Shown here: piece by piece, positions 1 to 7,868 of the stretch
How the letters are laid out: each line of letters starts with the position of its first letter
How positions within the stretch are numbered: the stretch's first letter is position 1
Origin: a bacterium
GTDB taxonomy: Bacteria; Cyanobacteriota; Vampirovibrionia; Obscuribacterales; Obscuribacteraceae
Length of the DNA: 15,356 bases
Reading direction: 5' to 3'
Assembly: GCA_030431355.1 (NCBI GenBank)
Contig: JAUIJG010000078.1
Location: 1 to 15,356 of the forward strand
Made by a program: the position numbers and the translations under genes
Notes under the pieces: generated by a model
What the model saw: only the letters and a program-made list of their open reading frames with translations
What the model was told of the DNA's origin: nothing
The model's database searches: none

Positions 1-488
1 AATAGTGGCCTGGCCTGGTCTCCTTCTAGTCTTTCAGTCAATGTCTCCAACTTGCAGTCGAGAAAAACAGTCCAACCTATTCTTCTCAGCCTTTCCATAT
101 TGTCTCTTTCTATGGGAAGTCCGCCGCCGGTGGAGATGATCGGTAATTGCCCGTCGCTTATGGAGCGAAGCAGGGGAGTGAGAGCCTTATCTAGAGCTGA
201 CTCCAGAGTCTCTCCAAAAGTTTCTGAACCGTCTATCTCCGTTCGCCTGGCTTTTGATGGCTCGGTAAACTCAAGCATTTTGTCCACCAGATGATTTTCC
301 AGGGAGCGGAAAAATAACTCTCCTTTTTCCTCGAAAAGCTTGCTTATGGATGTCGAGGTTACCGACTCAATTATGGCATCGGTGTCGAAGAAGATTCCGG
401 AAGAGATAACTTCAGCAAGGGCTCTGCCGCACTCGCTTTTGCCGCTGCCGGGCATACCTGTGAGGATGATGGAACGCTTGGCTTTCAC
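1..488 (-). CDS. aroK: Shikimate kinase, 3' end cut off by the window edge
   Basis: AroK phosphorylates shikimate with ATP in the aromatic amino acid (chorismate) pathway, in the cytosol. The visible 162 codons show a Walker A loop GMPGSGKS (residues 11-18), the DTD metal/shikimate motif (35-37), the conserved Arg of the GE..FR segment (R61), the STGGG shikimate-binding loop (119-123) and the beginning of the lid (RPL, 160-162). The start is GTG at 486-488: an in-frame TGA lies at 510-512 and no other start codon occurs between them. The Shine-Dalgarno is weak. It follows the TPR gene by 27 nt on the same strand, so it is probably co-transcribed. Oddity: about 59 residues separate the FR motif and GGG, against about 20 in E. 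coli AroK as I remember it, so there is an insertion of roughly 40 residues. The reading frame continues past base 1. Confidence 0.9.
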   Translation of the reverse strand, partial: MKAKRSIILTGMPGSGKSECGRALAEVISSGIFFDTDAIIESVTSTSISKLFEEKGELFFRSLENHLVDKMLEFTEPSKARRTEIDGSETFGETLESALDKALTPLLRSISDGQLPIISTGGGLPIERDNMERLRRIGWTVFLDCKLETLTERLEGDQARPL

Positions 489-515
489 GTATCTGCTTCG
501 CTTAGATTCTCAAGG

Positions 516-1898
516 TCAAAGAGTACGGCTTTTCTTTTGGGCTAATTCCAGCTTATTGTGTGCATCCACAAGGCTCGGATTGAGGGCCAGCGCCCGGCGG
601 AAAGATGGAATACTTTCCCGATAGTGTTTCGTATTCATGAGGGCAAGACCAAGTCCGTAATGGGCACTTGCCATCTGGGGAGAATAAGAGATTGCTGTTT
701 TAAACTCTCCTATGGCCGAGTTGTAGTCTCCGGTGAGGGAGTACATGGTGGCCAGATTATTATGGGCATATGCCGAGTTTGGTTCGATGGCGACAGCCTT
801 TTGAAATGCGTCGCGGGCTTCCTCATAATTTCCTTTGGAAGCGTATATATTGCCGAGGCTGAATGCTGCCGAGCTTGTTCTTGGATCTAAAGCCAGGGAC
901 TTGGTATATGATTCCTTCGCTTTATCCATTCTGTCAGTCTGGGAATAGACGTTTCCGAGGGCATTATGAGCGGTGGCATTGTTCGGATTGAGATTGATCG
1001 CTTCTTTCAATTCTTTTTCTGCCAGCCAATAATTGTGAGCAGCAAAAGCGGTAATGCCAAGTTCGAAGTGAGCTATAGCCAGTTTTGGCGCCAGGTTTAT
1101 CAGCCTACTGTACTCTTTGATGGAATCTTGCAGACGACCAGCTTCTTTCAAGGCGTTGGCTCTGGCTAAGATACTGGCCGTGGTGGCGTTCAAGCGAGAT
1201 CCGTCATCGGTAGATGAATTTGTCGGTCTGGCTGTTTGTCCGGGAGTGAATGATCGTGATAGTTTCACTTCTCGATCAAGCTCGTTCAGGTGGTGGATAA
1301 CCTTTTCGTTTTGGCCAAGTCTCTCATATACCCGGGCGAGACTGCCATGGGCAGCAGAGAGTTGGACTTCTAGCGCAGAAATTTCGGTTATGTATTCGGC
1401 TGCCGCGGTGAGATTCTTTTTGGACCTTGCGGCGTTGGCTTTGGCTCTCAATTTTGAGATCTTTGCTTTTGAAACTTTGACGGCTTCTTCGAAATGGGTT
1501 ACCGCCGAATGATTCTCGCCCAGCTCTAAGAAGGTGAGACCCAATCTATTGTGCAGGCTGGGGTCATTTGGATCGTCCGATACTCTACGTAAAAGTGTCT
1601 GGGCAGTTTTGTCCAGTAATTCGACATCGGTGCTGGCCAGCCCGACATGGTTGCCGTGGGTTTTCGCCGCCTTATGAACTTTGTCCTGACCATGTGGAAT
1701 GGTTCCGGTAATTTTCTTGAATACGGCTCTGCCGAGATCCGTGACTCCAGAGAAGTCCGGTCCGGGAATTCCCAGGAATTTAAGAGGTAGAACAGGAAGG
1801 GTTACAAGACCGATTGCACCGGCAATAATGAGCCAGGGACGTCTGCTAGAGCGCTTTCTCCTGACTAATGATTCCGATATTTGGGTATTGGTCGCCAA
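516..1898 (-). CDS. Membrane-anchored TPR-repeat protein, probably periplasmic
   Basis: 460 residues, specific function unknown. A basic N-terminus (RRKRSSRR, 13-20) precedes one hydrophobic segment (about 21-40). By the positive-inside rule the rest should lie outside the cytoplasm. A TPR-like unit occurs at about 112-145, followed by a Lys/Ala-rich helical stretch. At least six consecutive 34-residue TPRs run from about 240 to 443, with typical LG..Y and A....A.....P spacing (for example HNALGNVYSQTDRMDKAKES). TPRs bind peptides or partner proteins, so a scaffold or assembly role is likely. The start is TTG at 1896-1898; an in-frame TAA lies just upstream, so the frame cannot extend. The protein has no Cys, so it is not the rubredoxin-containing LPS regulator LapB. 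It lies 230 nt after the lpt operon and directly upstream of aroK. Confidence 0.8.
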   Translation of the reverse strand: MATNTQISESLVRRKRSSRRPWLIIAGAIGLVTLPVLPLKFLGIPGPDFSGVTDLGRAVFKKITGTIPHGQDKVHKAAKTHGNHVGLASTDVELLDKTAQTLLRRVSDDPNDPSLHNRLGLTFLELGENHSAVTHFEEAVKVSKAKISKLRAKANAARSKKNLTAAAEYITEISALEVQLSAAHGSLARVYERLGQNEKVIHHLNELDREVKLSRSFTPGQTARPTNSSTDDGSRLNATTASILARANALKEAGRLQDSIKEYSRLINLAPKLAIAHFELGITAFAAHNYWLAEKELKEAINLNPNNATAHNALGNVYSQTDRMDKAKESYTKSLALDPRTSSAAFSLGNIYASKGNYEEARDAFQKAVAIEPNSAYAHNNLATMYSLTGDYNSAIGEFKTAISYSPQMASAHYGLGLALMNTKHYRESIPSFRRALALNPSLVDAHNKLELAQKKSRTL

Positions 1899-1971
1899 CT
1901 TTTATAGTCCCTAACAGGGGGGATCGAAACTCTCCTAAGAAATCGACTCAAGAAAAGGATCGTATGAAAAG

Positions 1972-1998
1972 ACTATATATAGAACGTTTCAGCGTCAA
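1972..1998 (-). promoter_or_regulatory. Candidate promoter for the TPR protein and aroK
   Basis: Read on the minus strand: TTGACG (complement of 1993-1998), a 15-nt spacer, then TATAGT (1972-1977) inside a TATATATAG tract. Transcription would start near 1965, about 65 nt before the TTG start codon. The boxes are good but the spacer is 2 nt short of ideal. It sits in the 230-nt gap after the lpt operon, where a separate promoter would be expected. Confidence 0.45.
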
Positions 1999-2128
1999 TG
2001 CGGTTTTTCCCAGCCCGGCTGAAAAATACCCATCTATGGCATTTTTTTTATTAAGAACCTTAAGTGGAGCTAATATTGACCGTATGGGTTGCTCAATCTC
2101 AGCCTCTTTCGGACCTATAAAATTGGCG

Positions 2129-3229
2129 CTATTTAGCCTTGAAGTAGAGGATTATCATACCCAGGGTTCCTATTACGATATTAGGCAACCAGGCTGCCAG
2201 CATAGGATGGATTCGACCGGCTTCTCCCATGGCTCCGGAGGTTGATTGGAGCACATAGTAGAGGAAGACGATGACCGCCGAGTAGATTAGACCAACGTTG
2301 CTTCTTGACCTTCGACCAAGTAGTCCCAGAGGGGCTCCAGCCAGGGCTACAATGAGACAGGCCAGGGGCTGGGAGAACTTCTGGTAGTAGCGCACAAGAA
2401 TGTCGTTGGAGAGCGCGTTGGCTTGCTTCAAGTTGTTTATGTAGTCACCCAGCTCCCACATGTTCATCTCTGTTGGTAGAATATGACCTGCTTCCATCAA
2501 TTTTTGAGCGTTCTGTATTCCTGGAATTCTCAATTTCTCAAATTGCAAAATCCTGGTGACGTCGCTTGAGCCGCTCACCGCGTAGGTACGACCTTTCTCC
2601 AGTATCCATTCGCCGTGTTTAAAAATACCTTCTGCTGCGGCGATAATCTGCACTAACTGGTTGCGGGTGAAGTCGAGGATGATAACGTTATCCAGCTTCT
2701 CTCCGTTGAATTTATCGACATAATAAATTCGCTCCAGTTGGAGATTTTTGTTCCGTTGCATGTAAGTGAAGTTTGCCGTGCCGGAAGGCATCTCCGCTTT
2801 ATACAGGGCGAGAAACTGTAGTTTTTTAGCGGTGCGGTTGGCTACCGGTACCACCAACTCATTCAAGCCGAAGCTGACAAAGCTGGTGAAAAGACCGAAG
2901 AGCAAAGGTGCCACCATTATCCGATAGAAACTGACACCATTTGTTCTCAGAGCGATAATCTCCGAATCTCCGGAGAGGCGGTTGAATACTAGCAGAGTAC
3001 CGAGGAGCACACCGATAGGAATCGTCATCACGATGATGGCGGGCAAATGAAGACCGATGATGGTGAAAGCAAGATCAAGAGGAACGCCGGAGCGCATGAT
3101 TAAGTTGAAGATGGTCTTCAACTGGTCAGCACCAAACCAGACCCCTGTTACGATACCGATACCGAACAGAAGCGGCTGCCAGAATTCATTGGCAATATAT
3201 CGATCCAGAAGCTTAACCTGTAAGCTCAT
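2129..3229 (-). CDS. LptF/LptG-family LPS export permease
   Basis: Transmembrane subunit of the ABC exporter that extracts LPS from the inner membrane and passes it to LptC (YjgP/YjgQ family). At 366 residues it has the family's usual length. It has three N-terminal membrane segments (about 17-37, 53-83, 100-128), a soluble periplasmic beta-rich region (about 135-250) and three C-terminal segments (about 283-306, 312-332, 343-363). Typical marks are the LNELVVP motif (122-128), the cytoplasmic coupling segment SGDSEIIALRTNGVS (86-100) and a glycine/arginine-rich loop before segment 5. Its ATG overlaps the lptB stop codon by 4 nt (ATGA), which suggests translational coupling. I cannot tell LptF from LptG. 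Only one permease is here, so it either forms a homodimer or has a partner elsewhere. Confidence 0.92.
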   Translation of the reverse strand: MSLQVKLLDRYIANEFWQPLLFGIGIVTGVWFGADQLKTIFNLIMRSGVPLDLAFTIIGLHLPAIIVMTIPIGVLLGTLLVFNRLSGDSEIIALRTNGVSFYRIMVAPLLFGLFTSFVSFGLNELVVPVANRTAKKLQFLALYKAEMPSGTANFTYMQRNKNLQLERIYYVDKFNGEKLDNVIILDFTRNQLVQIIAAAEGIFKHGEWILEKGRTYAVSGSSDVTRILQFEKLRIPGIQNAQKLMEAGHILPTEMNMWELGDYINNLKQANALSNDILVRYYQKFSQPLACLIVALAGAPLGLLGRRSRSNVGLIYSAVIVFLYYVLQSTSGAMGEAGRIHPMLAAWLPNIVIGTLGMIILYFKAK

Positions 3230-3996
3230 AGAGTAAAGTCCTCACCTAGGTAATGTTTCTTCGCCACCGGGCTCTGGGCCACTTCTTCTGAAGTTCCGGC
3301 CACCAGAATCTTGCCCCGGTCAATTAAGTAAGCTCGGTCTGTAATATGCAGTGTCGCTCTCGGGTTGTGGTCTGTAAGTAGAACTCCTAAGTTCCACTCG
3401 TCTCTAATTCTTCTAATCAGCCCCTGGATATCAGCGATTGAGATCGGGTCGATACCGGTGAAGGGTTCATCGAGGAGAATGAACTCAGGCTCAGCAGCCA
3501 GAGTACGGGCTATTTCAAGACGTCTTCTCTCACCACCGGAGAGCTGCACAGCCTGTACCGTCTCCAGGTGCTCGAGGCTGAACTGAGAAAGGAGGTTGAT
3601 AATCTTTTCGCGCTGCTGTTTCTTCGGTATGTTGCGCAGCTCGAGAATCATCTGCATGTTTTCATAAACGGTGAGCTTACGAAAGGTGGAGTTTTCCTGG
3701 GGTAGGTAACCGACTCCAAGCCGGCTTCTTTTGTGAATGGAAAGCTTTGTCATATCGGCATCGCCGACACGAATTGTGCCTTTCTCCGGTTTCACCAGAC
3801 CCAGTACCATGTCGAAGGAGGTTGTTTTCCCGGCACCGTTTCTACCCAGGAGACCGACCACTTCACCCCGTCTGACAAAAAAGCTGACACCGTCTACCAC
3901 TCTTCTTCCACCGTAGCTTTTTTGAAGCCCATCTATGGTGAGAGTCTTGGTGGCGGTGGCCACATCATTGGAGTTCGGGAGTTGGGTCTGAGTCAT
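3226..3996 (-). CDS. lptB: LptB, ATPase of the LPS export ABC transporter
   Basis: Cytosolic ATPase that powers LptFG. At 256 residues it is slightly longer than typical because of a polar N-terminal extension of about 17 residues. ABC landmarks: Walker A GRNGAGKTT (51-59), Q-loop Gln100 (YLPQENSTFRKLTVYEN, very LptB-like), signature LSGGERRR (152-159), Walker B ILLDEP (173-178) and H-loop His210 (TDHN). The close match around the Q-loop and the FTGIDPISI segment after Walker B supports LptB rather than the related LivG-type ATPases. It begins 17 nt after the lptA-like gene, with AAGGT about 8 nt before the ATG, and overlaps the permease gene by 4 nt. Confidence 0.95.
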   Translation of the reverse strand: MTQTQLPNSNDVATATKTLTIDGLQKSYGGRRVVDGVSFFVRRGEVVGLLGRNGAGKTTSFDMVLGLVKPEKGTIRVGDADMTKLSIHKRSRLGVGYLPQENSTFRKLTVYENMQMILELRNIPKKQQREKIINLLSQFSLEHLETVQAVQLSGGERRRLEIARTLAAEPEFILLDEPFTGIDPISIADIQGLIRRIRDEWNLGVLLTDHNPRATLHITDRAYLIDRGKILVAGTSEEVAQSPVAKKHYLGEDFTL

Positions 3997-4013
3997 TGTC
4001 CGTTACCTTACTA

Positions 4014-5300
4014 TTACCTGGTTTGATTACCGGTGCCGGCAAGCTGACTGCCGAATTTATTGAAGTCCGGAGCAGGCGGCTTTGTCTGGGCCGGTCTTAC
4101 ATCATTTCGTTTTGTAGGATCGTCTTGAACGATTATGGCTTTGGTATTGCCCTCGGCCAGCACTTTCCTGTCTTCCAGGGTGAGTGTGATTCGGTCTCCA
4201 ATCCACTTGCGTCCCGGTTGGGCTATCTGAGAGCGACCGGTAAAGATGACACGTTCCGCCTTGCCGTATTTGTTCTTAAGCAGCGCGATTCTGGGACCCC
4301 TGCCTTTCGTATCCTTATAATAGACTTTGACATTGCCCACCGCGTCCATCCGGTTGGTCTCTTTGTTATAGTCCTGGGAGTCGGAGAAGATAAAGACAGG
4401 AGCGTCTACATTATCGGTGTCTCCGAAGCTCACGAATTTGATCTTGGTATCTTTTTTAGGCAGGCTAGCTGTCTTCTTCTTCAATACTTCCGGACCATCT
4501 TTGGCAGGAGAGTTGACCCCGTCGGTGGCGTCTGATTGCTCTTCTATTACTTTGGAACGGACATTCCCGGTGGCTTGGAGTCTCTGGGTTGTGAGGAAGT
4601 AGGTGATTCTGTCGGCCTGGGTGATGTTCTTGCCCTGGTGTGCTTCAGCATGACCGGTGAAGATCGCAGCTTCGGCTTTGCGGTCGGTCCCGTAGACGAT
4701 CTTCATATGGTTGGAGCGTACTCTGATGTCGCCGGTTTTCACCCTGACGTTGCCGTGGGCTTCAAACTTACCCGTATCTCTCTCATATTCCTGTCTATGG
4801 GAGTCGGTGATGATTTTTTCGTTCTTACTGGTGGAAGCCGCTGCCTGGGGCTTTTCTTCCTTCTTAGCGTTCTCTTTGTCGGCATCCTCTTCCGGAGGCG
4901 GACCTGAATCGTTGGTGAAGACTTCGGAGTGAGCGTTGCCTTCGGCAAGAATGCTTGAGGTTTTGACGTTGAAGGTGAGCTTAGCCGCTCTAATTCTGTT
5001 GCTGCCTTGCTTGAGGCGAGGATTGCCGGTAAAAACCGCACTGGATGCGGCTCCTGCTTCGTCCCTGTAGAGAGTCGCTTTGGGACCTTCTATAACCGTA
5101 TCGCCGTAGTCAACCCGCACTTTTCCGGTTGCCACAACATGATCCTGGGCGAACTCTTGTTCCTCCGCCCGGATGTCGATCTGACCATCTTCAGCCTGGC
5201 TCAGGGCGCCGGGAATCGTGCCTATGCAAAACACAAACAGCGACAGAAGTGCCAGAGTCGAGTATATAAAGGATTTGTTTTCCCGTGTATTCATTACCAT
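4014..5300 (-). CDS. lptA: LptA-like periplasmic LPS-bridge protein with three OstA modules
   Basis: LptA forms the beta-jellyroll bridge that carries LPS across the periplasm. This protein has 428 residues, more than twice E. coli LptA (185). A hydrophobic signal-like segment (about 11-34) ends near ALSQA. Three OstA-type modules follow, each with the same gapless landmarks: a G of A(T/H/V)G(K/N) (Gly59, 183, 322), FTG exactly 33 residues later (Gly92, 216, 355), and the Gly of LAEG/LQATG exactly 29 residues after that (Gly121, 245, 384). Charged low-complexity linkers join them (about 131-165 and 252-297), and the C-terminus is Pro-rich. It begins 8 nt after lptC and ends 17 nt before lptB. 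Parts of the OstA family also occur in LptD N-termini, but there is no outer-membrane barrel here. The ATG at 5298-5300 is used; a second ATG two codons on is equally possible. Confidence 0.9.
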   Translation of the reverse strand: MVMNTRENKSFIYSTLALLSLFVFCIGTIPGALSQAEDGQIDIRAEEQEFAQDHVVATGKVRVDYGDTVIEGPKATLYRDEAGAASSAVFTGNPRLKQGSNRIRAAKLTFNVKTSSILAEGNAHSEVFTNDSGPPPEEDADKENAKKEEKPQAAASTSKNEKIITDSHRQEYERDTGKFEAHGNVRVKTGDIRVRSNHMKIVYGTDRKAEAAIFTGHAEAHQGKNITQADRITYFLTTQRLQATGNVRSKVIEEQSDATDGVNSPAKDGPEVLKKKTASLPKKDTKIKFVSFGDTDNVDAPVFIFSDSQDYNKETNRMDAVGNVKVYYKDTKGRGPRIALLKNKYGKAERVIFTGRSQIAQPGRKWIGDRITLTLEDRKVLAEGNTKAIIVQDDPTKRNDVRPAQTKPPAPDFNKFGSQLAGTGNQTR

Positions 5301-5308
5301 AGATGAGC

Positions 5309-5920
5309 TTACATTCTCAAACGAGCATGAGTGTTACCGCGAATAATTAGGTGGTCCACAAATCTGGTGGCTGACATCACGCCTTCAGCTTTGTCTCCGG
5401 TCACCTTGGCTACCCCGGGCCAATCGATGTTAACACCCCCGGTGGCTATAAACTGATTTTTTTCCGTTAATTTCATTTCCTTAGTTTCAAGACGGGTCTG
5501 TTTTTCCACCCCGATTCCAAGTACTTTATCCTTGTCATCCGAACTCAGTATGACAATTCGAGTATTTTCATTTGCTCTGCCGACTGGAGCGATTAATTTC
5601 AAACTAACTTTACCTTCGTTATAGTACTTGACTTCTACGCTCTTCAAGGCGACATCTCTAGTCTTCTGCACTCGAACACCCTTCTTGGCTTTGAGCTGCC
5701 ACTGAAGTCTGTTCTGGTCATCCACCTCTTTCAGTTCGTAGTCATCCACGGTGATGTCTTCGGACATGGTCTTTTCGTCTTTGGTTTTGTCGAAGTATTC
5801 CATGTCTCTCTCGGCTTTTTCATAGGCAAAATAGATAAATCCGCTCAGGCCAAGGAGAATCCCCAGGGCAAGACCCAGTTTTAAGTACGGCTTAGCTTTT
5901 TCTAGGAGCAGGGCAAACAT
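5309..5920 (-). CDS. lptC: LptC, inner-membrane-anchored LPS transfer protein
   Basis: LptC takes LPS from LptFG and hands it to LptA. At 203 residues it is near the family norm (about 190). A short cytoplasmic N-terminus is followed by one membrane anchor (about 14-33) and a periplasmic beta-rich domain. The C-terminal part (FIATGGVNIDWPGVAKVTGD, from 157) resembles the OstA/LptC fold. Its ATG is preceded by GAGGT with a 6-nt spacer, and that ribosome site overlaps the stop codon of the upstream TPR gene. Position immediately before an lptA-like gene and lptB strongly supports the assignment, since LptC sequences alone diverge widely. Confidence 0.88.
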   Translation of the reverse strand: MFALLLEKAKPYLKLGLALGILLGLSGFIYFAYEKAERDMEYFDKTKDEKTMSEDITVDDYELKEVDDQNRLQWQLKAKKGVRVQKTRDVALKSVEVKYYNEGKVSLKLIAPVGRANENTRIVILSSDDKDKVLGIGVEKQTRLETKEMKLTEKNQFIATGGVNIDWPGVAKVTGDKAEGVMSATRFVDHLIIRGNTHARLRM

Positions 5921-5926
5921 TGAAAT

Positions 5927-5931
5927 ACCTC
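5927..5931 (-). promoter_or_regulatory. lptC ribosome binding site overlapping the upstream stop codon
   Basis: Minus-strand GAGGT lies 6 nt before the lptC ATG. It shares bases with the TGA stop (5930-5932) of the secreted TPR gene, so ribosomes finishing the TPR gene reach lptC directly. This implies translational coupling of the two. Confidence 0.7.
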
Positions 5932-7054
5932 AGTTTCCCACGGCCCGGAGGGCGATCGCTTTCGACACATTGGTGAGACATTCCCTCAAGTTCCCTTTTT
6001 TGAGGTAACCCTCACCCAGAAAAAAATAGGCGGCAGGATTGGTTGGATGTTCCCGCTGGACTTTCTGCCAGGTATTCATGGCGGCATCTAAATCGCCGGT
6101 ATACTCGGCTCTCAGGTGCGCTCGGTAGAGTCTCGCCCAGACATCACCAGGCTCCCTTACAAGTAATTCATCTAAATTACTGAGGGCGGATTGATAATAC
6201 TTTTTAATGTGAGGCACTGCTGATGGTGCAGCTTTTCTCATCACCTGCTCCATGGCGGTCAGATCCTTGACAGGGCTGGAAGAAGTTGCAGTGCTGGAAG
6301 AGGGCTTCTTCCTTTTGGCTTTCTCCAAATTATCGACGCTCTTATTTGATGGAGTTTCAGTTGATTCAGCCGTTTTTTCAGACTTCTGTTGTTGCGATAA
6401 ATCTTTGCCCGGCCCATTGGCTCCTTCGGCTTCGGGCTTCTCGATGACCGAAGCAACCCATTCTTTATGCCACTCTTTAGTTCTCGGTTGAGGGGGCGTT
6501 TTCTTCTCTTTCTCATCCGACTCTTTCGACTTATTGGTGTCGGGACTTTGAGCCGCTATCTGAGCCTGTTCAGCCACCATAACTCGCTTGGAATACTCGG
6601 CAAGAAGATAGGCCTTCATGTAGTACGCCCAGGCAAGATGGTATCTAATACGGTTATCTTCCGGATAGTAAGTCAATATCTTTTCGTACTCTTGGATCAT
6701 TCCGTTGAAGTAATCAGGTCCACCCCTGGCCTGGGCCAATCGTCTGGCTATGCGGATCTCTTTAAAAGCTTCTTCCAGTTTGCTTGAACGAGTAAGAGCC
6801 ACGGCAAGCACAAAGTGTGCTTCCGGATCATCGGGGAATTTTTTCACTTGCTCCTGGGCCAGACCGGAGTCATATGTGATGTTAATGTCTTCGGTCTCTG
6901 TGGTTATCTCTAAAGGCTTAGAATTTGCGCTTGATCCCGTTTCTAATTCGCTGGCCTGGGCTGGTTCTAATAATTGAAATGAACCGACCAAAATCAGACC
7001 CGCAGAAAACAGGGGTAGGAGAAAGCTCAGATTAGCTGGTGATGACGAATACAT
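5930..7054 (-). CDS. Secreted TPR-repeat protein, first gene of the lpt operon
   Basis: 374 residues, specific function unknown. An N-terminal signal-like segment (hydrophobic about 9-28) is followed by PAQASELE, a plausible signal peptidase site near Ala34/Ser35. TPR-like helices occur at about 74-145 (DDPEAHFVLAVALTRSSKLE and AWAYYMKAYL) and at the C-terminus (about 280-370, DVWARLYRAHLRAEYTGDLD and AYFFLGEGYLKKGNLRECL). Between them, residues about 170-265 form a Lys/Ser/Glu/Pro-rich, probably disordered stretch. It ends 9 nt before lptC with an overlapping ribosome site. That context, not homology, suggests a periplasmic helper of LPS transport. The ATG at 7052-7054 has no obvious Shine-Dalgarno. 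The 147-nt gap upstream has a TATATT box on the minus strand (7142-7147) but no good -35. Confidence 0.8.
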   Translation of the reverse strand: MYSSSPANLSFLLPLFSAGLILVGSFQLLEPAQASELETGSSANSKPLEITTETEDINITYDSGLAQEQVKKFPDDPEAHFVLAVALTRSSKLEEAFKEIRIARRLAQARGGPDYFNGMIQEYEKILTYYPEDNRIRYHLAWAYYMKAYLLAEYSKRVMVAEQAQIAAQSPDTNKSKESDEKEKKTPPQPRTKEWHKEWVASVIEKPEAEGANGPGKDLSQQQKSEKTAESTETPSNKSVDNLEKAKRKKPSSSTATSSSPVKDLTAMEQVMRKAAPSAVPHIKKYYQSALSNLDELLVREPGDVWARLYRAHLRAEYTGDLDAAMNTWQKVQREHPTNPAAYFFLGEGYLKKGNLRECLTNVSKAIALRAVGN

Positions 7055-7201
7055 TTATAAGGTTGAGCACCACGGTCGGCGTTCCGGAATCCATAAAATA
7101 GACCGGGAAAATGTGCTGAACATCTTAGCAAAGCCATCTTTAATATAGTCGGCTTGTTTAGACCAACTTATTGGAAATTTCTATCAGTTTTATCTCTTGT
7201 T

Positions 7202-7867
7202 TCAGGCTGCTTTTTTCTTGCCCTGCAATATTAGCTCGAGAGCTTCCAGAAGGGTGTCGACCACCGCGGCCGGTTCAGTGGAATGCAGGGTCTCTTTAGT
7301 GTGAATTCCGGTGGTGACTCCGATGGCGTCTACCCCGGCATTCTTAGCCATCTCGAGATCATACTTGCTGTCACCTATGACCACTGCCTCTTCCGGTTCG
7401 CACCGCAGTCGCTTCAATGTGTTTAGAACCGGTTCCGGATGAGGTTTGTGGTTGCTCACACAGTCTGCTCCTAAAACCAGATGGAAGAAACCTTCCAGTT
7501 TGTGGTGTTCCAACACTGGATCTATGATCAACTTTCGTTTTGATGACGCGATTGTGGTAAGGATGCCTGAGGTTCTCAGCCGATCAAGGACTTCCGCTAG
7601 AGCTGGAAATGGTGGACAGAGCTCCACCGCCTGGGAGTTGTAAAGCTCCCGGTATTTGTCTGCCACTTCGAGATGGAATCCGGGTTTCTCACCGGGCAGA
7701 ATTATTCTGGCCTGCTCGTTCAAGGGAACGCCTATCAATTGTTTCCAGGCGTCAACCACGGAGTCGGGAAATCCATAAACTTTCTGAACTTGATACATGA
7801 TCTCGACAATTCCCGGGGCTGAGTCCACCAGAGTGCCGTCGAAATCAAAAATTGCTAGTTTGTACAA
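7202..7867 (-). CDS. HAD-superfamily phosphatase, phosphoglycolate phosphatase-like
   Basis: Cytosolic phosphomonoesterase of 221 residues, the usual length for Gph/PGP-type HAD enzymes. Motif I is DFDGT (8-12, nucleophile Asp8, acid/base Asp10), motif II is Ser108 in IASSK, motif III is Lys141 (HKPHP) and motif IV is GDSKYD (165-170). An alpha-helical cap (about 17-82) lies between motifs I and II. Substrate cannot be fixed from sequence; 2-phosphoglycolate, a nucleotide or a pyrophosphate are all possible. The start is TTG at 7865-7867: the next ATG (residue 24) would remove the catalytic motif, and GAGGG sits 6 nt upstream. The gene begins 1 nt after the carA stop codon, so the two are probably co-transcribed and coupled. 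Confidence 0.88.
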   Translation of the reverse strand: MYKLAIFDFDGTLVDSAPGIVEIMYQVQKVYGFPDSVVDAWKQLIGVPLNEQARIILPGEKPGFHLEVADKYRELYNSQAVELCPPFPALAEVLDRLRTSGILTTIASSKRKLIIDPVLEHHKLEGFFHLVLGADCVSNHKPHPEPVLNTLKRLRCEPEEAVVIGDSKYDLEMAKNAGVDAIGVTTGIHTKETLHSTEPAAVVDTLLEALELILQGKKKAA

Positions 7868-7868
7868 A

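Noticed and set aside
516..1898. LapB (YciM), the TPR regulator of LPS synthesis
   Set aside because: LapB has a C-terminal rubredoxin-type metal site with CxxC pairs. This protein has no Cys, and the anchor charge pattern places the TPRs outside the cytoplasm.
2004..2026. Near-palindrome with T and A runs (TTTTTC...GAAAAA) between the permease and TPR genes
   Set aside because: The GC arms meet with almost no loop and the stem has mismatches, so it is weak as a terminator hairpin. It also sits upstream of the candidate promoter and could only be a poor lpt-operon terminator.
4536..4907. Plus-strand frames of about 60-120 codons within 4417-4932
   Set aside because: Shadows of the LptA-like gene, whose three repeated modules prove the minus-strand frame.
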